From Tuctoria greenei (Eukaryota; Streptophyta; Magnoliopsida; Poales; Poaceae), in the NCBI GenBank assembly GCA_036927565.1, contig JAYESD010000003.1, positions 38,195,325-38,259,324 on the forward strand: DNA of 64,000 nt, written 5' to 3'. The translations under genes and the position numbers were made by a program. Under the pieces are notes generated by a model. It saw only the letters and a program-made list of their open reading frames with translations. It was not told the origin of the DNA and searched no databases. Below are positions 10,869-23,817 of the stretch, one piece after another; position 1 is the stretch's first letter; every line of letters starts with the position of its first letter.

Positions 10869-12427
10869 AAGATGCATGATGTCTATCTTTTCTGACATGA
10901 TTGAGGAGATCATGGACGTTTTCATGATTTTTTTCCTTCTATGGAATAACCTTTGATCATTGTCTGGAAAACATAGATAGGGTCTTACAAAGATGCCAAG
11001 AAAAGGACCTAGTGCTTAATTGTGAAAAGTTAATTTATGGTCCATGAAGGCATCGTTCTTGGACACTTAGTGTTTGAGAAAGGGATAGAGGTGGATAAAG
11101 CCAAGATTGAAGTTATTGAAAAAACTTCGACCTCCTATCAACGTTAAGGGAATCCGCAACTTTTTAGGTCATGCGGGGTTCTATTGGCAATTCATCAAGG
11201 ATTTCTCCAAAGTCGCTAGACCCCTCACCAACCTACTAGCTAAGGAAGATTCCTTTGATTTCGATGATGAATGCCTTAAATCATTTGATACACTCAAAAA
11301 GGCACTCATCTCAGCTCCAATCATCCAACCTCCTGGTTGGATGCTGCCATTCAAAATCATGTGTGGTGATAGTGATTTTGCTGTTGGTGCGGTCTTACGC
11401 CAAACCAAAGATAAAAAGCATCATGCAATAGCCTACGCTAGCAAAACTCTGACAGGAGCTCAACTCAATTATGCCACAACCAAAAAAGAGCTCTTAGCTG
11501 TAGTTTTTGCTATCGATAAGTTTATGTCCTATTTGGTTGGGGCTAAGGTCATAGTCTACATAGACCATGTTGCCTTGATTTGCTCACCAAAAAGTATGCT
11601 AAACCAAGGCTAATCCGGTGGATTCTTCTACTCCAAGAATTTGACTTGGAAATCAAGGATAAGAAAGGAGTAGAGAATTCCGCTGCAGGTCATCTCTCAC
11701 GTATGGAAGTCACTCAAACCATAGACATTCCTATCAATGACTTCCTATGAGATGATATGATTCTCAAGGTGACTTACTCTCACCCTTGGTATGTGGATAT
11801 CGTAAACTTCATGGTCACGTGGTACGTACCACCAGGGGAAACCAAAAAGAAACTCATCCATGAGAGTTGTATAGAACTTTGGGATGACCCATACCTCTAT
11901 CAAGTATGTGCTGATGGCCTTCTTACAAGGTGCGTCCAATCAATCGAAGGCACCAAGATTATTGAGAAATGTCATCCTGGCCCCTATGGTGATCACTACG
12001 GTGTTTACCGTACCCACGCAAAGATCTAGCAGAGCAGATTCTATTGGCCTTCTATGTATGAAGACACAAAGGAATTCATTCGCAGATGTTGGAAATGCCA
12101 AAATCATGGAGGAGTCTCTGCTCGCAATGCGATGACCCTAACATATAATCTTCATGTGGAATTATTTGATGTGTGGGGGATCGATTTCATGGGACCTTTC
12201 CCAAGGTCCTATGACTGCGAGTATATCCTGGTGGTTGTGGATTAGGTGTCAAAATGGGAAGAAGCCTTGCCATGTATGAATGCTGACTCCAAGGAAGCTA
12301 GGAAAATGTTCGATGAGATCATTTTCCCATACTTTGGCACTCCCCATATGGTCATAAGTAATGGAGGTTCTCATTTCATAGATAAGACTTTCCAAAACTT
12401 TTTGAGGGAGCTTGGTATCTAGCATAA
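10869..12427 (+). pseudogene. Athila-type Gypsy pol fragment: RT C-terminus, RNase H, integrase N-terminus
   Basis: The left flank of Tekay-A and right flank of Copia-1. In order: the end of RT (RCMMSIFSDMIEE in frame, but the catalytic FMDD box is disrupted near 10918-10935), connection KGIRNFLGHAGFYWQFIKDFSK (11140-11200), RNase H with HHAIAYASKTLTGAQLNYATTKKELLAVVFAIDKF, a zinc-finger segment (RCWKCQNHGG) and the integrase core start DVWGIDFMGPFPRS. Several stops interrupt it, for example at 12028 and 12243. It stops inside the integrase, where Tekay-A inserted, and resumes at 34008 with HNFSTRYHQKTSGQAE. RT-RH-IN order is Gypsy; the wording of the motifs matches Athila. Confidence 0.88.
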
Positions 12428-12554
12428 TGTAACGTCCTCATTTTCATCCATCAAGCATTGCATACGTTCTTAAACATGTTTAAAATTAAGTAACACAAAA
12501 AGGAACAAGTTTAAAATGAATTAGAAGCAAAACAACACTTAAAAGTCTATAGAA

Positions 12555-12875
12555 GTACGGACTTGTCCGGTTTGTACCCTGGACTAGTCCGATTTCTCCC
12601 TCTAATGCCCCTTCGGGCTTGTTCATTTTTGCTATGGACTAGTCCGATTGAGTCTCTGTTCCATTTTGGACTTGTCCATGATTTAGTGCGGACTTGTCCA
12701 TATTTGGTCCTGTTTTCGAATAAGTTATCAAATCCTCGAACTTGTCCGATCCGTGTCGGACTTGTTCGTTTTCCCTCTGGGCAATACCGGACTTGTCCGG
12801 AACTCCTAGAGGACTTATCCATTTTTGCCTCTGTCCAACATCGGACTAGTCTGGTCCTCTAGCGGACTTGTTCGG
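12555..12875. repeat. Palindrome motif array, Tekay-A 5' LTR
   Basis: About 11 units of CGGACTTGTCCG/CGGACTAGTCCG and one- or two-base variants in 320 bp, ending about 170 bp upstream of the TATA box. Most units in the sense strand are of the ACTTGT form. Confidence 0.88.
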
Positions 12876-13043
12876 TGTGCCTGACTCGGATTCAATCTTT
12901 TCCTCTACGACTTCTGTTTGGGTATTTACCTTAATTGGGCCCAAGTACGTAGTGCTTAACCCATGTGGAGCCCATGTGGGACACCTACACGACCTCCACC
13001 CACCTTAGACTCGAATTCCATGAAACCCTACCACCTCCACCCC

Positions 13044-13053
13044 TATATAAATA
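13044..13053 (+). promoter_or_regulatory. TATA box of Tekay-A 5' LTR
   Basis: TATATAAATA in the context CCACCCCTATATAAATAACC. The 3' LTR has TATATAAA at 31804-31811 in the same context. Confidence 0.65.
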
Positions 13054-14722
13054 ACCCAACACCCCACCTTTTCACCTCTTTGCCACAATTGAATGAACAC
13101 CAAACCCTAGTTCGTGGATGTCGCCGCCAAGGAGGGAGAAGGAGATCCAGAGCAAGAAGAAGAGGAGGAGGAAACGAAAGAAGATCCAGAATTTTAAAAT
13201 CTTTGACCCTAACCAAGCAAAGGAGCAAGGCAAGTGTCCTTGATCATATTGATTCAGTTTTTAAATGTTTTGTTTGTAAAACTGCATGCTTGTGTCAAAT
13301 TCATGGGAAACCCATGATAGGTGCTTACTAGTCTTGTTTGACCATCCTTGTTGCTTGGGATATATTGTAGAGAGTCAGGAAGGGTATTTTTACCTTTTTT
13401 GCTTCGCTCTAATTAATTGGGATGGGAAAACAACCGAATGACTTAATTATGAACTAATGGATGATGAGCATTGGTGAACATGGTTAAATGTTAATGTGGG
13501 ACTTGGGAGATCTAAGCAAGCATGGTTTGCGGATTGGGTTGGATGTTATGGTGGTTTGCTTGCCTTAGATCTAAGGACCGGTTCATGCGGGAATAGGCCA
13601 GGACAACAGTACCACCATGAGGCCAAGTATGGTTGCGGCGTAGCTGATTAATTAGGGTATTTCTAGTATTGCGTGAACCAATTGGAAGAGCGAGGAAGGG
13701 GAGTCAGATTGGTTTTGTATGAGTGGCGGGACTCCTTGGGATCCGAATGGTACAAGAGGGGGCCCTTGGTTAAAGATGTGCTAAGTTGGAGGCATCTCCA
13801 CCGGTGAAACCTCAGTGGGTATGTACATGCTAGTAGTCCCTTTGTAAAGGCTATTTTGTGATCTCTTGGCCACACACCAGCGGAAGTGTGTAATGTGACC
13901 GACAGGTCACGGGCATAAGGGAGGTTCTTAGTCACTGAAAGGTGATGAAATCATGAACACGTGGGTAAAGTGGTACAACCTCTATAGAGTGTTAAAAAAC
14001 TATCACGATAGCCGTGCTCCCGGTTAAGAGCACCTGAATGACCTACATGATTAGAGGGGTTTTGGATTGGGATGGTTTGGTCCTGGTTGTGGGATGGTAT
14101 TATGGTTTATGGCAATTGATATGATTAATGGTAATGAGAAATCTGGAATATGGATGGTGGTAATAAAATATGGATTGGTATCATGATAACTACAAGGTTT
14201 ATGATGAGTTAAACTTCACATACATATAATAGACTGCTTTTAAAATGTTTTAATGTACTTTACATCACATAGCCTTTATTATTGTCATCATTTGTATCAG
14301 CTACATGTCATACTTTTCCACACTTGCTGAGTATGATATGTACTCACCCTTGCAATTCACCCACCAACAGTTGCAGATCAGCATTGGGAGTATCACGACG
14401 TTAATGAGGAGTTCTAGGCTGTGTGCTGCCGTCAGCTTGCATGTGGTGTTGCTTGGAGCCGCGTACCCTTTGCTTAGCTTTCTTATTTCGTTTAGCTCAG
14501 ATTTAGTTTACTTCTGTTGCATTAGTTCAAACTTGTCATTAATATTCAATAGAGCTTGTATTCGAGGATATTCTGAATTATGTAATAAAAGTGCTTAATT
14601 AATCTTGTTATGTGGTAATTATCTGGTTATCCTTTTTGTGAATGCACTCGTGCATGTGTGTTGAATGTCCTGGGCACACATATGCGCTCACTTGGTTCAT
14701 TTTCGGAATCGAGTGTCACAAA

Positions 14723-14741
14723 TTGGTATCAGAGCCACAGG
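14723..14741 (+). other. Primer binding site of Tekay-A
   Basis: TTGGTATCAGAGCCACAGG, two bases after the 5' LTR end, complementary to initiator tRNA-Met. Confidence 0.88.
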
Positions 14742-14985
14742 TTGACCGTAGAACGCAGCCTAGATAGAATGGACACTTTAGAGCACATAGGGGCGGGAAT
14801 CGATGTGTTTTTGCTTGGTGTGTTGATTTCTATGTATTGCTGCTTGTGTGCTTAGTAGAGGATTTCTGGATGCTTTAGCATTGCCATGTCCATATAGGCT
14901 TGTATAGTTAGTTGATTAGTTTCATATCCCTTGATGCATATAGTCGGGGACGTTTTCTAAATTTTTCTCTCTTGCTTTTCTTCAG

Positions 14986-16146
14986 ATGGTGAGGACTCGC
15001 AACCAGAGGGATGACAATAATGAGGAGGAGAACAATGGGGCACCTCAGAACAACAATGGACAAGGACCTGCCCAAGGAGGTATCAACCTTGAGCAGCTAT
15101 TGGCTATGCAAAACTAGGTTATGCAGACCATGATACAGACTATGAGACAGCTACAAGCTGGCAAAACCAATCAGCCCCACTTGCCTCCACCGCCGCCACC
15201 CCCACCTTCTCGAAACAAATTGGGTGAGAGTTCATGAGGACTAGGCCACCAACCTTTTCTCAAGCCACCGACCCTATGGGTGCCGATGATTGGCTCAAGT
15301 CTGTGGAAAAGAAGCTAGCCATTGTTCAATGCAGTGACCGGGAGAAGGTTTTATTTGCTTCCCATCCACTAGTTGAAGCAGTTGCAGATTGGTGAGATTC
15401 TTTATGCAACACCTATGAAAATCAGAAGAGGATCACTTGGGCTGAATTCAAGGAGAGTTTCTGCTCTCATTATGTGCTGGAAGGTGTTATGATCCTAAAG
15501 AGACAAAATTTGAGAACTTGAGGCAAGTAAGGTCAAGTGTGAGTGAATATCTCAATAAGTTCACTCAACTTTCAAGGTATGCGCGGAAGATGTCGGTCGG
15601 GTCAGCCGAAAGCAATATTTATTTATGAGGGGACTTAACAATGAAATCCAAGTGCAATTGCTCAACTGTGACTATGCCAACTTTTAGAAGATTGTGGACA
15701 AAGCAATTGTGGTTGAGATCAAAGTTCGTGAGATGGAGCAGGATAATAAGAGGAAGGCGCCATATTAAGGACAACCACAAGGAAGCAATGTGTGCCCCCG
15801 CTTTGCACCACCCAATGCACCGTACTACAACACCTCGGCTCTTGCATATCGCCCTGCTTATTCTTTGCGCCGGGCTCAGCCCGTGCAGCAACGCCTCGCT
15901 ATGCAAGCACCTCGTCCCCCAATACCTCAAGCGCCCCGTGCCAGCTTTTCTGCAAATGTTCAAAATCAGGATCTTCCAATCAATACTAGTGCAGCATACT
16001 TGTGGTGAGGTAGGACACTTTGTATCTCAATGTCCTAAGTCAGGCCTTGGTCAAGGAAGCAATGCCCCAACACAGAACCCAAGACCGAATGGAGGAGCGC
16101 CACAAGGTAACCGTGGACAACAGAATTTTGCTTGTGGCAATGTTAA
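14986..16146 (+). pseudogene. Tekay-A gag, degenerate
   Basis: Starts ATG at 14986 (MVRTRNQRDDNNEEENN) after a long leader. The capsid region shows PTFSQATDPMGADDWLKSVEKKL and ITWAEFKESFCSHY. The zinc knuckle region (CGEVGHFVSQCPKSG) is at about 16005-16045, followed by a Gln/Asn/Pro-rich tail. Stops and frameshifts occur at about 15116, 15235, 15393 and 15500. The frame is cut after GNVN by Tekay-B and resumes at 26651 (VNHVPTKEAQQADD), which shows the two halves were one gene. Confidence 0.85.
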
Positions 16147-18341
16147 TGTGACACCCGGTTCCGAAAATGAACCAAGCAAACACATATGTGTGCCCAGGAT
16201 GTTCAACACACATACACGAGTGCCTCACAAAAGAGTATACAGAAAATTACCACAGAACAAGATTAATTATCAAATTTTATTGCACAAACCATATTATCCT
16301 CGAATACAAACTCTAATGAATATTAATGACAAGTTCAACTAATGCAGCAGAAATAAACTAAATAAGCAAACTAAACAGCTAGGCAGCATAAACGATAGGG
16401 TATAGCGCAGCTCCAATTAACACCATCGGCAAGCTGACGGTAGACACGGCCTAGAACTCCGCATTATCGCCATTAAACTCCCAATCCTGACCTGCAACTG
16501 TTGGGGGGGACTGCAAGAGCGAGTACATGTCGTACTCAGCAAGTGTGGAAAGTATGACATGTGGCTGATTCAAATGACGACAATAATAATGGCTAAGTGC
16601 TGAAAAGTATATTAAAACATTTGAAAAGCAATATATTACATGTATGTGAAGTAAACCTATCATAATCATAAGTAATATCATAATACCAGTCTGAATTCAC
16701 TGCCATCATCAATAATTCAAGATTTCACCATTTGCCAATAACCATATTCAATACCAGAAATCAGTCCATAACCAACCATAACCATTACCAAACCATAACC
16801 ATCCCAATATCGAGTTCCCTCAAATCATGGAAGCTATCCAGGTGCTCATAACTAGGAGTACGGCTATCATGATAGTTTTATTAGACTCTGTAGAGTTTGT
16901 ACCACTTTACCCACGTGTTTGTGATTCCATCACCCGTCGGCGACTAAAGAACCTCCCTTATGCCAATTACACTTCCTTTGGTGTATGGCCAAGAGATCAC
17001 AAAATAGCCTTCACAAAGGGATTACTAGCCTATTTAGACCCCCACTGAGGTTTCACCAGTGGCGATGCCTCCAACTGAGCACATCTTCAACCGAGGGCCC
17101 CCTCTTGAGCCATTCGGATCCCAGGGTAGTCCCACCAATCATCAACAAACCCAATCCGACTACCCCTTCCCCGAGCATTTCTAATGGTCCAAATAGCACT
17201 GGCAAAGCCATAATTAATCAGCTACGCTGCATCCATCCTTGGCCTCGTGGTGGCACTGTAGTCTTGTCTTATTCTCGCATGAACCGGTCCTTAGATCTAA
17301 AGCAAGCAAACCACCATAACATCCAACCTATCCATATACCAGGCTTGCTTAGATCACCCATTACCATATCATACCAACCAGTTCATGTTAATCCATATAC
17401 CATTAATGCATAATTAAATAATATAGTGGTATAGTTGTTTTCCTATCCCAGTTGATTAAGCGAAGCAAAAAGGTAAAAAGCCCTTCCCGACTCTCTACCA
17501 TAAATTCCAGGTGACAAGGGTGGTTAGACAAGTCTAGTAAACTTCCTATCATAGGATTTCCCATCAAATTGACACAAGCATGCAGTTTTGCAAACAAAAC
17601 ATTTATTTCAAAACAAGATCAATATGCTTCAAGGACACTTGCCTTGCTCTTGTGGTTGATTAGGGTCAAATCCTTCAAACTCTTGGTGTTGTAGATCCTC
17701 CGCGGCACTCTCAAGCGCAAATCCGTCTAATCCACACAATAAACATACAAGACAAGAAACACAATCAAAGAGTGCACAAATATTACTCAATATGACATGA
17801 TATGCATGATTCATGCAAATGCAAGGTAGAACTTGTTAATAGATTGCCTTTAATGATCACTGATTAGTTCTAATAGATTTTAACAAGTTTATACAGGTTT
17901 GGAGTTGATTCAAATCAATTTTAGAATTAATTCAATGCAATTTAACTAGGAAAATCGGACTAGTCTGCAGAAGGTCGGACTCGTCCGTACTTCGCAGAAC
18001 AAGCGAGCTAGGGTTTTCTAGATCGACGTAAATTTGGAGACTAGGGGTTGAATTCATGTAAGGGAAGAGAATAGAAGGTATACCAAGTGTTTAGGACTCC
18101 AATGAATCAAGAAACTTGGAGGTAGCACTTGGATCTTGGAGATCTAGGGTTGGTGATGAACTTGGAGGTGAATTGGTAATGAGGAATGAAAGCTTGATGG
18201 AGATCTTGATCCTCCTTCGTTTCCTCCTCTCCTCCTTGCTTGGGATCTTCTCCTCCATCCTTGATGGTGGCCCTCCACAAACTAGGGTTTGGGTGGGGTG
18301 GAAAAGTCGCAAATATATGTCAAGCCAAGGGGTGGGGTTGT

Positions 18342-18349
18342 TTATATAG
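18342..18349 (-). promoter_or_regulatory. TATA box of Tekay-B 3' LTR
   Basis: CTATATAAAC on the minus strand. The matching site in the 5' LTR near 26006-26013 reads CTATATCAAC, so the TATA box of the LTR that would drive the element carries a substitution. Confidence 0.6.
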
Positions 18350-18512
18350 AGGTGGAGGCTAGGGTTAGATGGATTCCAAAATTTGAGAGGAGTAGAGGCC
18401 GATTTAGAGTCCAACATGGGCTCTAAAAGAGTTAGGCACGACGTCTCTAGGCCCACTTAACGTGAAATCCAAGAAACAAGTCGTAAAACAAAAGATCAAT
18501 TCGGAGTCGCGA

Positions 18513-18845
18513 AATATCGGACAAGTCTAAAAAGGACCGTACTAGTCTGAAGTTGTCCAGAGAGAAAATCGGACAAGTCTGGCCAAAAATCGGACAAGTC
18601 CGACTTTGGTCAGAGAGGAAAACATACAAGTCCGATGGGACACCGGACTAGTCCGGAAAAGTCCAGGGACTTAGCAAATTTTCAAGGATTCTTGGAATAT
18701 CGGACTAGTCCGCACAAAATCGGACAAGTCCGAAAGTTTCCAGAGGCTAAGTCAGACAAGTCCGTAGCAAAAACGAACAAGTCCATTTTTAGTCAGAGAG
18801 AAATCGGACTAGTCCTCAGTAAAATCGGACCAGTCCGCACTTTCC
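18513..18845. repeat. Palindrome motif array, Tekay-B 3' LTR
   Basis: About 12 units of CGGACTAGTCCG, CGGACAAGTCCG and variants (for example TCGGACCAGTCCG at 18827). The array lies upstream of the TATA box in the element's own orientation. Confidence 0.88.
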
Positions 18846-18986
18846 TGCATTTTAAGTGCGGTTTTGTTCCAAATCAACTTTAAATGCTCCAAATCAACTT
18901 TAAACTTGTTCCTATCATTGTTGGTTAATGTTAAACATGTATATGAATGTATGTAGGGCATGATGCATGAAAATGAGGGTGTTACA

Positions 18987-20079
18987 AACCTACCCTCCTT
19001 AAAATGAATCTCGCCCTCGAGATTCGACGCGGAAGAGAAGAGATAGGGAAATTCCTTCTTGAGATCATCCTCCAATTCCCACGTTGCTTTTTTCTGTGTG
19101 GTGCTTCCATTGAACGTTGCACCATCTAATAATCTTGTTCCTTGTGACTCTCTCCTTAGTTTCCAAGATTTTGATCGGTTGTTCGGCATAAGTCAAATCT
19201 TCCATCCACTAGTTCCAATCCTTCCATTGGCACTTGTTCTTCCGATACTCTCAAGCATTTCTTGAGCTGGGAAACATGAAAGACATCATGGACATCCGAA
19301 AGATGAGCTGGCATCTCCAACTTATACGCTACTTCTCCTCTTTTGTCCAAAATCTTGAATGGTCCAATATAGCGAGGTGCTAGCTTGCCTCTTATGTTAA
19401 ACCTCTTATGACCTCTCATTGGTGACACCTTGAGGTAAACAAAATCTCCCACTTCAAAGTCTAATTTCCTTCTCCTATTGTCTGCATAGCCTTTTTGTCT
19501 TGATTGGGCAGCCCTCAAGTTTTCACGAATTATTTGGACTTTCCTTTCGGCTTCTTGCAACACGTCCGGACCAAATACTTGAGTTTCTCCTGCCTCATTT
19601 CATAATAAAGGTGTCCTACACTTCCTCCCTTAAAGCGCTTCGTATGGTGACATTTTCAAACTTCCTTGGTAACTATTGCTGTATGAAAATTCTGCGTATG
19701 GCAAGCTCTTGTCCCAACTTTTTCCATGCTTTAAAGCACAAGCTCTTAACATGTCCTCTAAAATCTGACTGGTCGTCTTGGTTTGTCCATCCGTTTGAGG
19801 GTGATACGCTGAACTAAAATTCAACCTCGTTCCCAAAGCTTCATGCAACTTTTGCCAAAACCTGAAGGTAAATTGAGAACCTCTATCCGAGACTATCTTC
19901 TTAGGGACTCCATGTCGACACACAATATGCTCCATGTATATTTCAGCCAATTGTGCAGATGTATACTTGGTCCTGACAGGAACAAAATGAGCTGACTTGG
20001 TCAAGCGATCCACAATTACCCAAATTGAGTCATACTCGGACTGAGTACGTGGTAACCCAACTATGAATTCTATTAAAAT
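18987..20079 (-). pseudogene. Tekay-B integrase core, C-terminal domain and chromodomain
   Basis: The minus strand continues from pol after a stop at about 20080. The integrase core has RLTKSAHFVPVRTKYT, IVSDRGSQFTFRFWQ and FSSAYHPQTDGQT (catalytic Asp in SDRG). The C-terminal GPF-type domain has RRRKLDFEVGDFVYLKVSP and LAPRYIGPFKIL. Next come LSDVHDVFHVSQLKKC and the chromodomain remnant ATWELEDDLKKEFPYLF (about 19020-19080). The chromodomain is what marks a chromovirus. Frameshifts separate the pieces at about 19160 and 19600. Confidence 0.87.
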
Positions 20080-21957
20080 TTATTCCCACTTCCATTCCGG
20101 GATCTTCAATGGTTGCAATAATCCAGCTGGTGTTTGATGTTCCGCCTTGACTCGTTGACACACATCACACAATGCCACATATTCAGCTATGTCCTTTTTC
20201 ATGCTATCCCACCAATAGTAAGTCTTCAAGTCTTTGTACATCTTTGTACAACTGGGGTGAATCGAGTATGGCGAGTCATGTGCCTCCTTTAGTATTGTCT
20301 CCCGAATATGCTTCACATTAGGCACGACAATCCTTTTTCCAAGCCATAAGGTACCATTTTCATCCTCATCAAATCTGAATTCTCTCCCTTCTTCGGTCCT
20401 TTCCTTGATGTCCTTGATCTCTTCATCTGTGGTTTGTGCTTCTCGAATTTCTTGCTCCAAGGTCGGATTTAACTCCATCATCTCCATCTCATTTACAAAC
20501 TTGAGGTTTAACCGTTCAAACTCCTTACATAACTCGAATGGTAACTCTCGAACTGTGAGTTGATGACTTACTCCTTTCATACTCAATGTGTTGGCCACTA
20601 CATTGGCTTTTCCCAGATGATAGTTGATCCCCAAATCATAATCTTTGATGAGCTCCAACCATCTACGTTGCCTTAAATTTAGATCCGTTTGTGTGAAAAT
20701 ATACTTAAAACTCTTGTGATCCGTATAAATTTCACACCTATGTCCAAGGGTATAGTGTATCCAAATCTTGAATGCATGTACCATGGCTGCAAGTTCTAAA
20801 TCATGTGTGGGGTAATTCTGCTCATGTTTCTTCAATTGTCTTGATGCATAGGCGACCACTTGACCTTCTTGCATCAATACACATCCAAGTCCTTGTCTCG
20901 ATGCGTCGCAATAAATATCAAAACTCTTGCTCACATCCGATGATACCAAAACTGGGGCTGTTATCAACCTCTTCTTCAACTCGTCAAAACTGTTTTGACA
21001 AGCTTGAGTCCATTGGAAAGCCCTTCCCTTCATTAGCAATTCCGTCATTGGCTTGGCTATCATGGAAAAGTCCTTGATGAACCAACGGTGATATCCAGCC
21101 ATCCCAAGGAAACTCCTTATTTCCTTTACATTCTGCAGAGGTTCCCATTTCAACACGTCTCTCACTTTTCTAGGGTCAACCGATACTCCTCCTCCTGAGA
21201 TGATATGACCCAAAAACGACGACACCTCTTTCAACAAAAACTGACACTTGTTGAACTTGGCATACAATTGATGCTCCCTTAATTTCTTCAACGTAAGCCT
21301 CAAGTGTTCCTCATGTTCCTTCTCATCCTTCGAGTAGATCATAATGTCATCAATAAACAACACAACGAACTTGTCCAAGTACTTCATGAAGATCTTATTC
21401 ATGAGGTACATAAAGTAGGCAGGCGCATTTGTCAATCCAAAAGACATCACGGTGTACTCATAAGATCCATATCGTGACCTAAAAGTTGTCTTGGGTATGT
21501 CCGATGGTCTAATCTTCATTTGAAAGTATCCCGACCTCAAATCAATCATATAGAAGATACAAGCACCCTTCATCTGATCAAACAAGTCTTCTATGTGTGG
21601 CAAGGTGTACTTGTTCTTGATTGTTACCTTGTTGAGAGCTCGGTAATCCACACACATCCTTTGGGATCCATCTTTCTTGTCCATAAATAGAACATGCGCT
21701 CCCCAAGGTGAAGAGCTTGGGCGAATAAAACCCTTCTCTAGTTGCTCTTGAATCTGCTTCTTGAGCTCCGCTAATTCCATAGGAGGCATCCTATACGGCC
21801 TCTTAGCTATAGGTGCAGTTCCAGGTATTAAATCAATAACAAACTCAATGTCTCGATTGGGTGGCATACCTGGCAACTCATCCGAAAAAACATCCAAAAA
21901 TTTACACACCACCAGAATCTCCTCAATTGCTGCACCATCCATATGATTCAGCTCCAA
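20080..21957 (-). pseudogene. Tekay-B reverse transcriptase, RNase H and integrase zinc finger
   Basis: An open stretch of about 625 codons. It covers RT (KRPYRMPPMELAELKKQ, RMCVDYRALNKVTIKNKY, MSFGLTNAPAYFMYLMN, catalytic FIDDIMIYSK), RNase H (SFDIYCDASRQGLGCVLM, LELAAMVHAFKIWIHYTLG, YTDHKSFKYIFTQTDLN) and the integrase H2C2 finger (HDSPYSIHPSCTKMYKDL ... CDVCQRVKAEH). The RT active-site Asp pair is kept. A stop upstream, after FTNE near 22003, separates it from gag-protease, and a stop after EWKWE cuts it from the integrase core. It is the best preserved pol in the window. Confidence 0.9.
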
Positions 21958-22002
21958 TTGCTTCGGTGCATGTTGGGTTGCTTCAAACTCTACGGTGATC
22001 CC

Positions 22003-23552
22003 CTATTCATTGGTAAACTTCATGGTCATCGTGGCACACTCAATAACTCCATTGTGCATCCTCAACCAGTCCATACCAAGTATAATGTCCAATCCTTGAG
22101 AATGCAAAACAATGAGGTTGGCGGAGAAGTCTCCCCTCCTTATTCTAAGGCTTACTTTTGGACATACTATATTTGTCCTCATCTCTCCTCCAGGAGACTT
22201 AAACAATAGAGTAAACTTCATATGAGAGATAAGCAAACTATACTTGGCAACATACTTCGATGCAATGAATGAATGTGATGCTCCAGAATCAAACAACATA
22301 GTCGCGGGGTTGGAGTTGGCGAGAAACGTACCAATGACCACGTCATCCGCTTGTTGAGCATCCTCCGTAGAGACATGGTTCACGTTGCCACGAGCAAAAT
22401 TCTGCTGTCCATGGTTCCCTTGTGGATGTCCTCCATTGGGTCTTGGATTTTGCCTCGGTGCATTACTTCCTTGACCAATGCATGACTTAGGACATTGATG
22501 CGCAAAGTGTCCAGCTTCTCCACAAGTATAGCACTTCTTAACTCCACTAGAATTATTGGGACGAGCTTGGTTTTGAACACTTGCAGCAGGAAAGTTAGCG
22601 TGAGGTGCATAAGGCATTGGAGGCCTAGGTGCTTGCATAATAGGGTGCTGCTGCACAAACTGAGTTGGGTGCGGTGCATAACCAGGGCGCTGAGCAGGAA
22701 TAGAAGAGCTGAAATGAGGCGCATTAGGTGGTGTAAGGCGAGGGCGCACATTACTCCCTTGTTGCTGTCCTTGATATGGCGCCTTCCTCTTGTTGTCTTG
22801 TTCCATCTCGCGGACCTTGTTCTCAACCACAATTGCTTTGTCCACAAGCTTCTGGAAGTTGTCATAGTCACAGTTGAGCAATTGCACTTGAATTTCATTG
22901 TTGAGGCCTCTCATGAACAAATATTGCTTCCGGCTGTCCCGACTAACATCCTCAGGTGCATATCTTGAGAGTTGAGTGAACTTATTGAGATATTCACTCA
23001 CGCTTGATCTTCCTTGCCTTAAGTTCTCAAATTCTTGCCTCTTCAAAATCATAACACATTCCGGCACATAATGAGAATTGAAACTCTCCTTGAATTCGGC
23101 CCAAGTAATTCTCTCCTGATTCTCATGAGCATTGCAATATGAGTCCCACCAATCCGCAGCTACTCCAACTAGTAGATGAGAAGCAAATAAGACCTTCTCC
23201 CGGTCACTGCATTGGAAAATAGCAAGTTTCTTCTCCATGGACTTGAGTCAATCATCCGCGTCCATAGGGTCAACAGCTTGAGCAAAGGTTGGCGGCCTAG
23301 TCCTCATAAACTCTCCCAACCGGTTATGAGGAGGTGGGGTGGCGGTGGAGGCATGTGGGGTTGATTGTTGTTATTGCCAGCCTGCAGCTGTCCCATAGTT
23401 TGTATCATGGTCTGCATGAGCTGGTTTTGCATAGCCAATAGCTGTTCAATGTTGATAGCTCCCTAAGTAGATCCTTGTCCAATGTTGTTCTAAGGCACTC
23501 CATTGTTCTCATCCTCATCATTGCCATCCCTCTGGTTGCGAGTCCTCACCAT
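22003..23552 (-). pseudogene. Tekay-B gag and protease
   Basis: The start ATG is at 23552 (MVRTRNQRDG). There are stops in the Pro/Gln-rich N-terminal part, and a Trp-to-stop change in GADDWLKS near 23245-23255. From 23238 the frame is open to 22003. It has ITWAEFKESFNSHYVP, a basic segment, the CCHC knuckle CYTCGEAGHFAHQCP (about 22485-22530) and the aspartic protease LFDSGASHSFIASKY (about 22250-22300), then LDIILGMDWL. Gag and protease are fused in one frame, as is usual in chromoviruses. Confidence 0.9.
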
Positions 23553-23794
23553 TTGGACAAAAGCAATAGGTAAGAATTAGAAAACGTCCCCAACTATATG
23601 CATCAAGGGATATGAAACTAGACAACTAACTAGCCTACGTGGACATGGCAATGCTAAAGCATCCCAAAATCCTCTATTAAGCACACAAGAAAACAATATA
23701 TAGCAAACAGCACACCAACCAAAATACATCGATTCCTGAGTGCTCCTATGTGCTCGAAAGTGTCCATTCTATCTAGGTTGCATCCTACGTTCAA

Positions 23795-23813
23795 CCTGTG
23801 GCTTTGATACCAA
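23795..23813 (-). other. Primer binding site of Tekay-B
   Basis: The minus strand reads TTGGTATCAAAGCCACAGG, one change from the Tekay-A site, immediately inside the 5' LTR. Confidence 0.85.
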
Positions 23814-23817
23814 TCTA

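Larger units (their letters stand above)
12428..14720 (+). repeat. 5' LTR of Tekay-A (about 2293 bp, internally deleted)
   Basis: Begins TGTAACGTCC and ends GTGTCACA just before the primer site. Compared with the 3' LTR (31187-34007) it lacks about 528 bp; the gap falls at 13187-13188, corresponding to about 31948-32477. A TATA box lies at 13044-13053 (TATATAAATA). Confidence 0.9.
16147..18986 (-). repeat. 3' LTR of Tekay-B
   Basis: The minus strand starts TGTAACACCCTCATT at 18986 and ends GGGTGTCACA at 16147. A TATA box on the minus strand is at 18342-18349 (context TCTATATAAACAACC). It carries a main motif array (18513-18845) and two extra motifs near 17955-17990 downstream of the TATA box. 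Confidence 0.92.
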
